Positions 6,503 through 7,145 of a DNA stretch of 7,145 nt are shown here, in pieces. This DNA comes from Cyanobacteria bacterium UBA8156. GTDB lineage: Bacteria; Cyanobacteriota; Cyanobacteriia; Pseudanabaenales; Pseudanabaenaceae. The stretch spans positions 1 to 7,145 of the forward strand of contig DMPD01000166.1 of assembly GCA_003456125.1 (NCBI GenBank), in the 5' to 3' direction. Position 1 is the first letter of the stretch; each line of letters starts with the position of its first letter. The position numbers and the translations under genes are program-made. Under the pieces are notes generated by a model. That model was not told the DNA's origin. It saw only the letters and a program-made list of their open reading frames with translations, and searched no databases.

Positions 6503-6514
6503 AGAGATTATCCT

Positions 6515-7145
6515 GTGTCAGAACTGGTGTTGCAGGGGGTGGGCAAGGAAATTGCCGATCGCTCCGTATTGCAGGACATTTCGTTAACGGCGGCCGCGGG
6601 GGAGTTGTTGGTGTTGGTGGGCCCCTCCGGCAGCGGCAAAAGCACGCTGTTGCGGGCGATCGCCGGTTTGACGACATTGCACCGGGGGGAAATCTGGCTG
6701 GGCGATCGCCGCATCGATGGCTTGCCCCCCAAGGACCGCGATATCGCCATGGTGTTTCAGAGTTATGCGCTGTATCCCCACCTGAGCGTGGCGGACAACA
6801 TTGCCTTTGGCTTGCGGCGGCGGCGGTTGCCCGGCTGGCGACGCTGGGACGTGTTTTCGCAGTCAAGCCGTCAGGAAAGGGGGGCCATGAACCAACGGGT
6901 ACGGGAAGTAGCCGATCTGTTGCAACTGACCCCGTTGTTGCACCGGAAACCGGGGCAGTTGTCGGGGGGGCAACAACAACGGGTGGCCCTGGGCCGGGCG
7001 ATCGCCCGCAACCCCCAATTGTTTCTGTGGGATGAACCCCTTTCCAATTTGGATGCCCAATTGCGGCAGGAAACCCGCAGCCAACTGGTACGGCTGCAAC
7101 GGGAAGTGGGGGTTACCACCCTCTACGTCACCCACGATCGCACCG
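6515..7145 (+). CDS. ABC transporter ATPase, MalK/UgpC type (partial, 210 codons)
   Basis: This nucleotide-binding subunit would power an ABC importer, in this family usually for sugars, sugar-like osmolytes or glycerol phosphate. In order: Walker A GPSGSGKST (36-44), Q-loop VFQSYALYPHL (80-90), signature LSGGQQQR (149-156), Walker B LFLWDEP (169-175), D-loop SNLDA (177-181) and switch histidine VTHD (205-208). All catalytic positions are intact. Between the Q-loop and signature there is a segment about 15 residues longer than in E. coli MalK, basic and Trp-rich (RRRR at 101-104, then PGWRRWDVF). The frame runs past the right edge, so the C-terminal regulatory domain that would separate sugar, osmolyte and other importers is missing. 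GTG 6515 is chosen because it gives the usual short N-terminus before the first strand; no good ribosome binding site is seen. Substrate and permease partners are not visible. Confidence 0.93.
   Translation, partial: MSELVLQGVGKEIADRSVLQDISLTAAAGELLVLVGPSGSGKSTLLRAIAGLTTLHRGEIWLGDRRIDGLPPKDRDIAMVFQSYALYPHLSVADNIAFGLRRRRLPGWRRWDVFSQSSRQERGAMNQRVREVADLLQLTPLLHRKPGQLSGGQQQRVALGRAIARNPQLFLWDEPLSNLDAQLRQETRSQLVRLQREVGVTTLYVTHDRT

Larger units (their letters stand above)
467..7005. repeat. HIP1 octamers GCGATCGC, 11 copies
   Basis: Copies begin at 467, 1206, 1869, 2249, 2944, 3687, 4713, 5600, 6656, 6702 and 6998. HIP1 is a well-known over-represented palindrome of many cyanobacterial genomes, so it identifies the host group. 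All 11 copies fall inside coding sequence; the roughly 950 noncoding bases have none, though only one or two would be expected there. The even spread across the exported-protein genes, argS and the ABC gene gives no sign of recent transfer from a non-HIP1 host. Confidence 0.9.

Noticed and set aside
6501..6866. 121-codon minus-strand frame opposite the ABC gene
   Set aside because: The plus strand encodes intact Walker A and Q-loop motifs in this stretch, so the reverse frame is a shadow.

Overview
The window reads as chromosomal DNA of a fairly GC-rich cyanobacterium. The main sign is the octamer GCGATCGC (HIP1), which occurs 11 times in 7145 bases (chance would give about 0.1), together with a cyanobacterial-type ArgS and an outer-membrane-type protein ending in phenylalanine. 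I do not name a genus. I see no tRNA, rRNA, CRISPR array, transposase or attachment site.

Layout: (1) Bases 1-451 hold no convincing protein gene, but contain an extended -10 promoter at 15-23 and an intrinsic-type terminator at 307-337. Together these could delimit a small RNA of about 300 nt. (2) Bases 452-4177 carry three plus-strand genes, all with N-terminal export signals. Two encode small paralogous proteins (143 and 138 aa) that share QNASFS at the mature N-terminus and a nearly identical C-terminus. The third encodes an 847-aa protein with a probable C-terminal beta-barrel. A terminator at 1013-1068 separates the first small gene from the other two, which lie 40 nt apart. (3) Bases 4184-5932 (minus) are a complete argS, converging on the large gene with only 6 nt between stop codons. 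(4) Divergent from argS, across a 59-nt gap, is a small FHA-domain protein (5992-6414). (5) After a 100-nt AT-rich spacer with short tandem repeats and a possible terminator, an ABC transporter ATPase of the MalK/UgpC type begins at 6515 and runs off the right edge.

The best candidate for something undescribed is the left half: two small exported sister proteins beside a large envelope protein I cannot place in any family. A reasonable but unproven reading is an envelope assembly or secretion locus, in which the small proteins are partners or cargo and their shared C-terminus is the recognition element. argS, the FHA gene and the ABC ATPase look like ordinary neighbours with no evident functional link to it.
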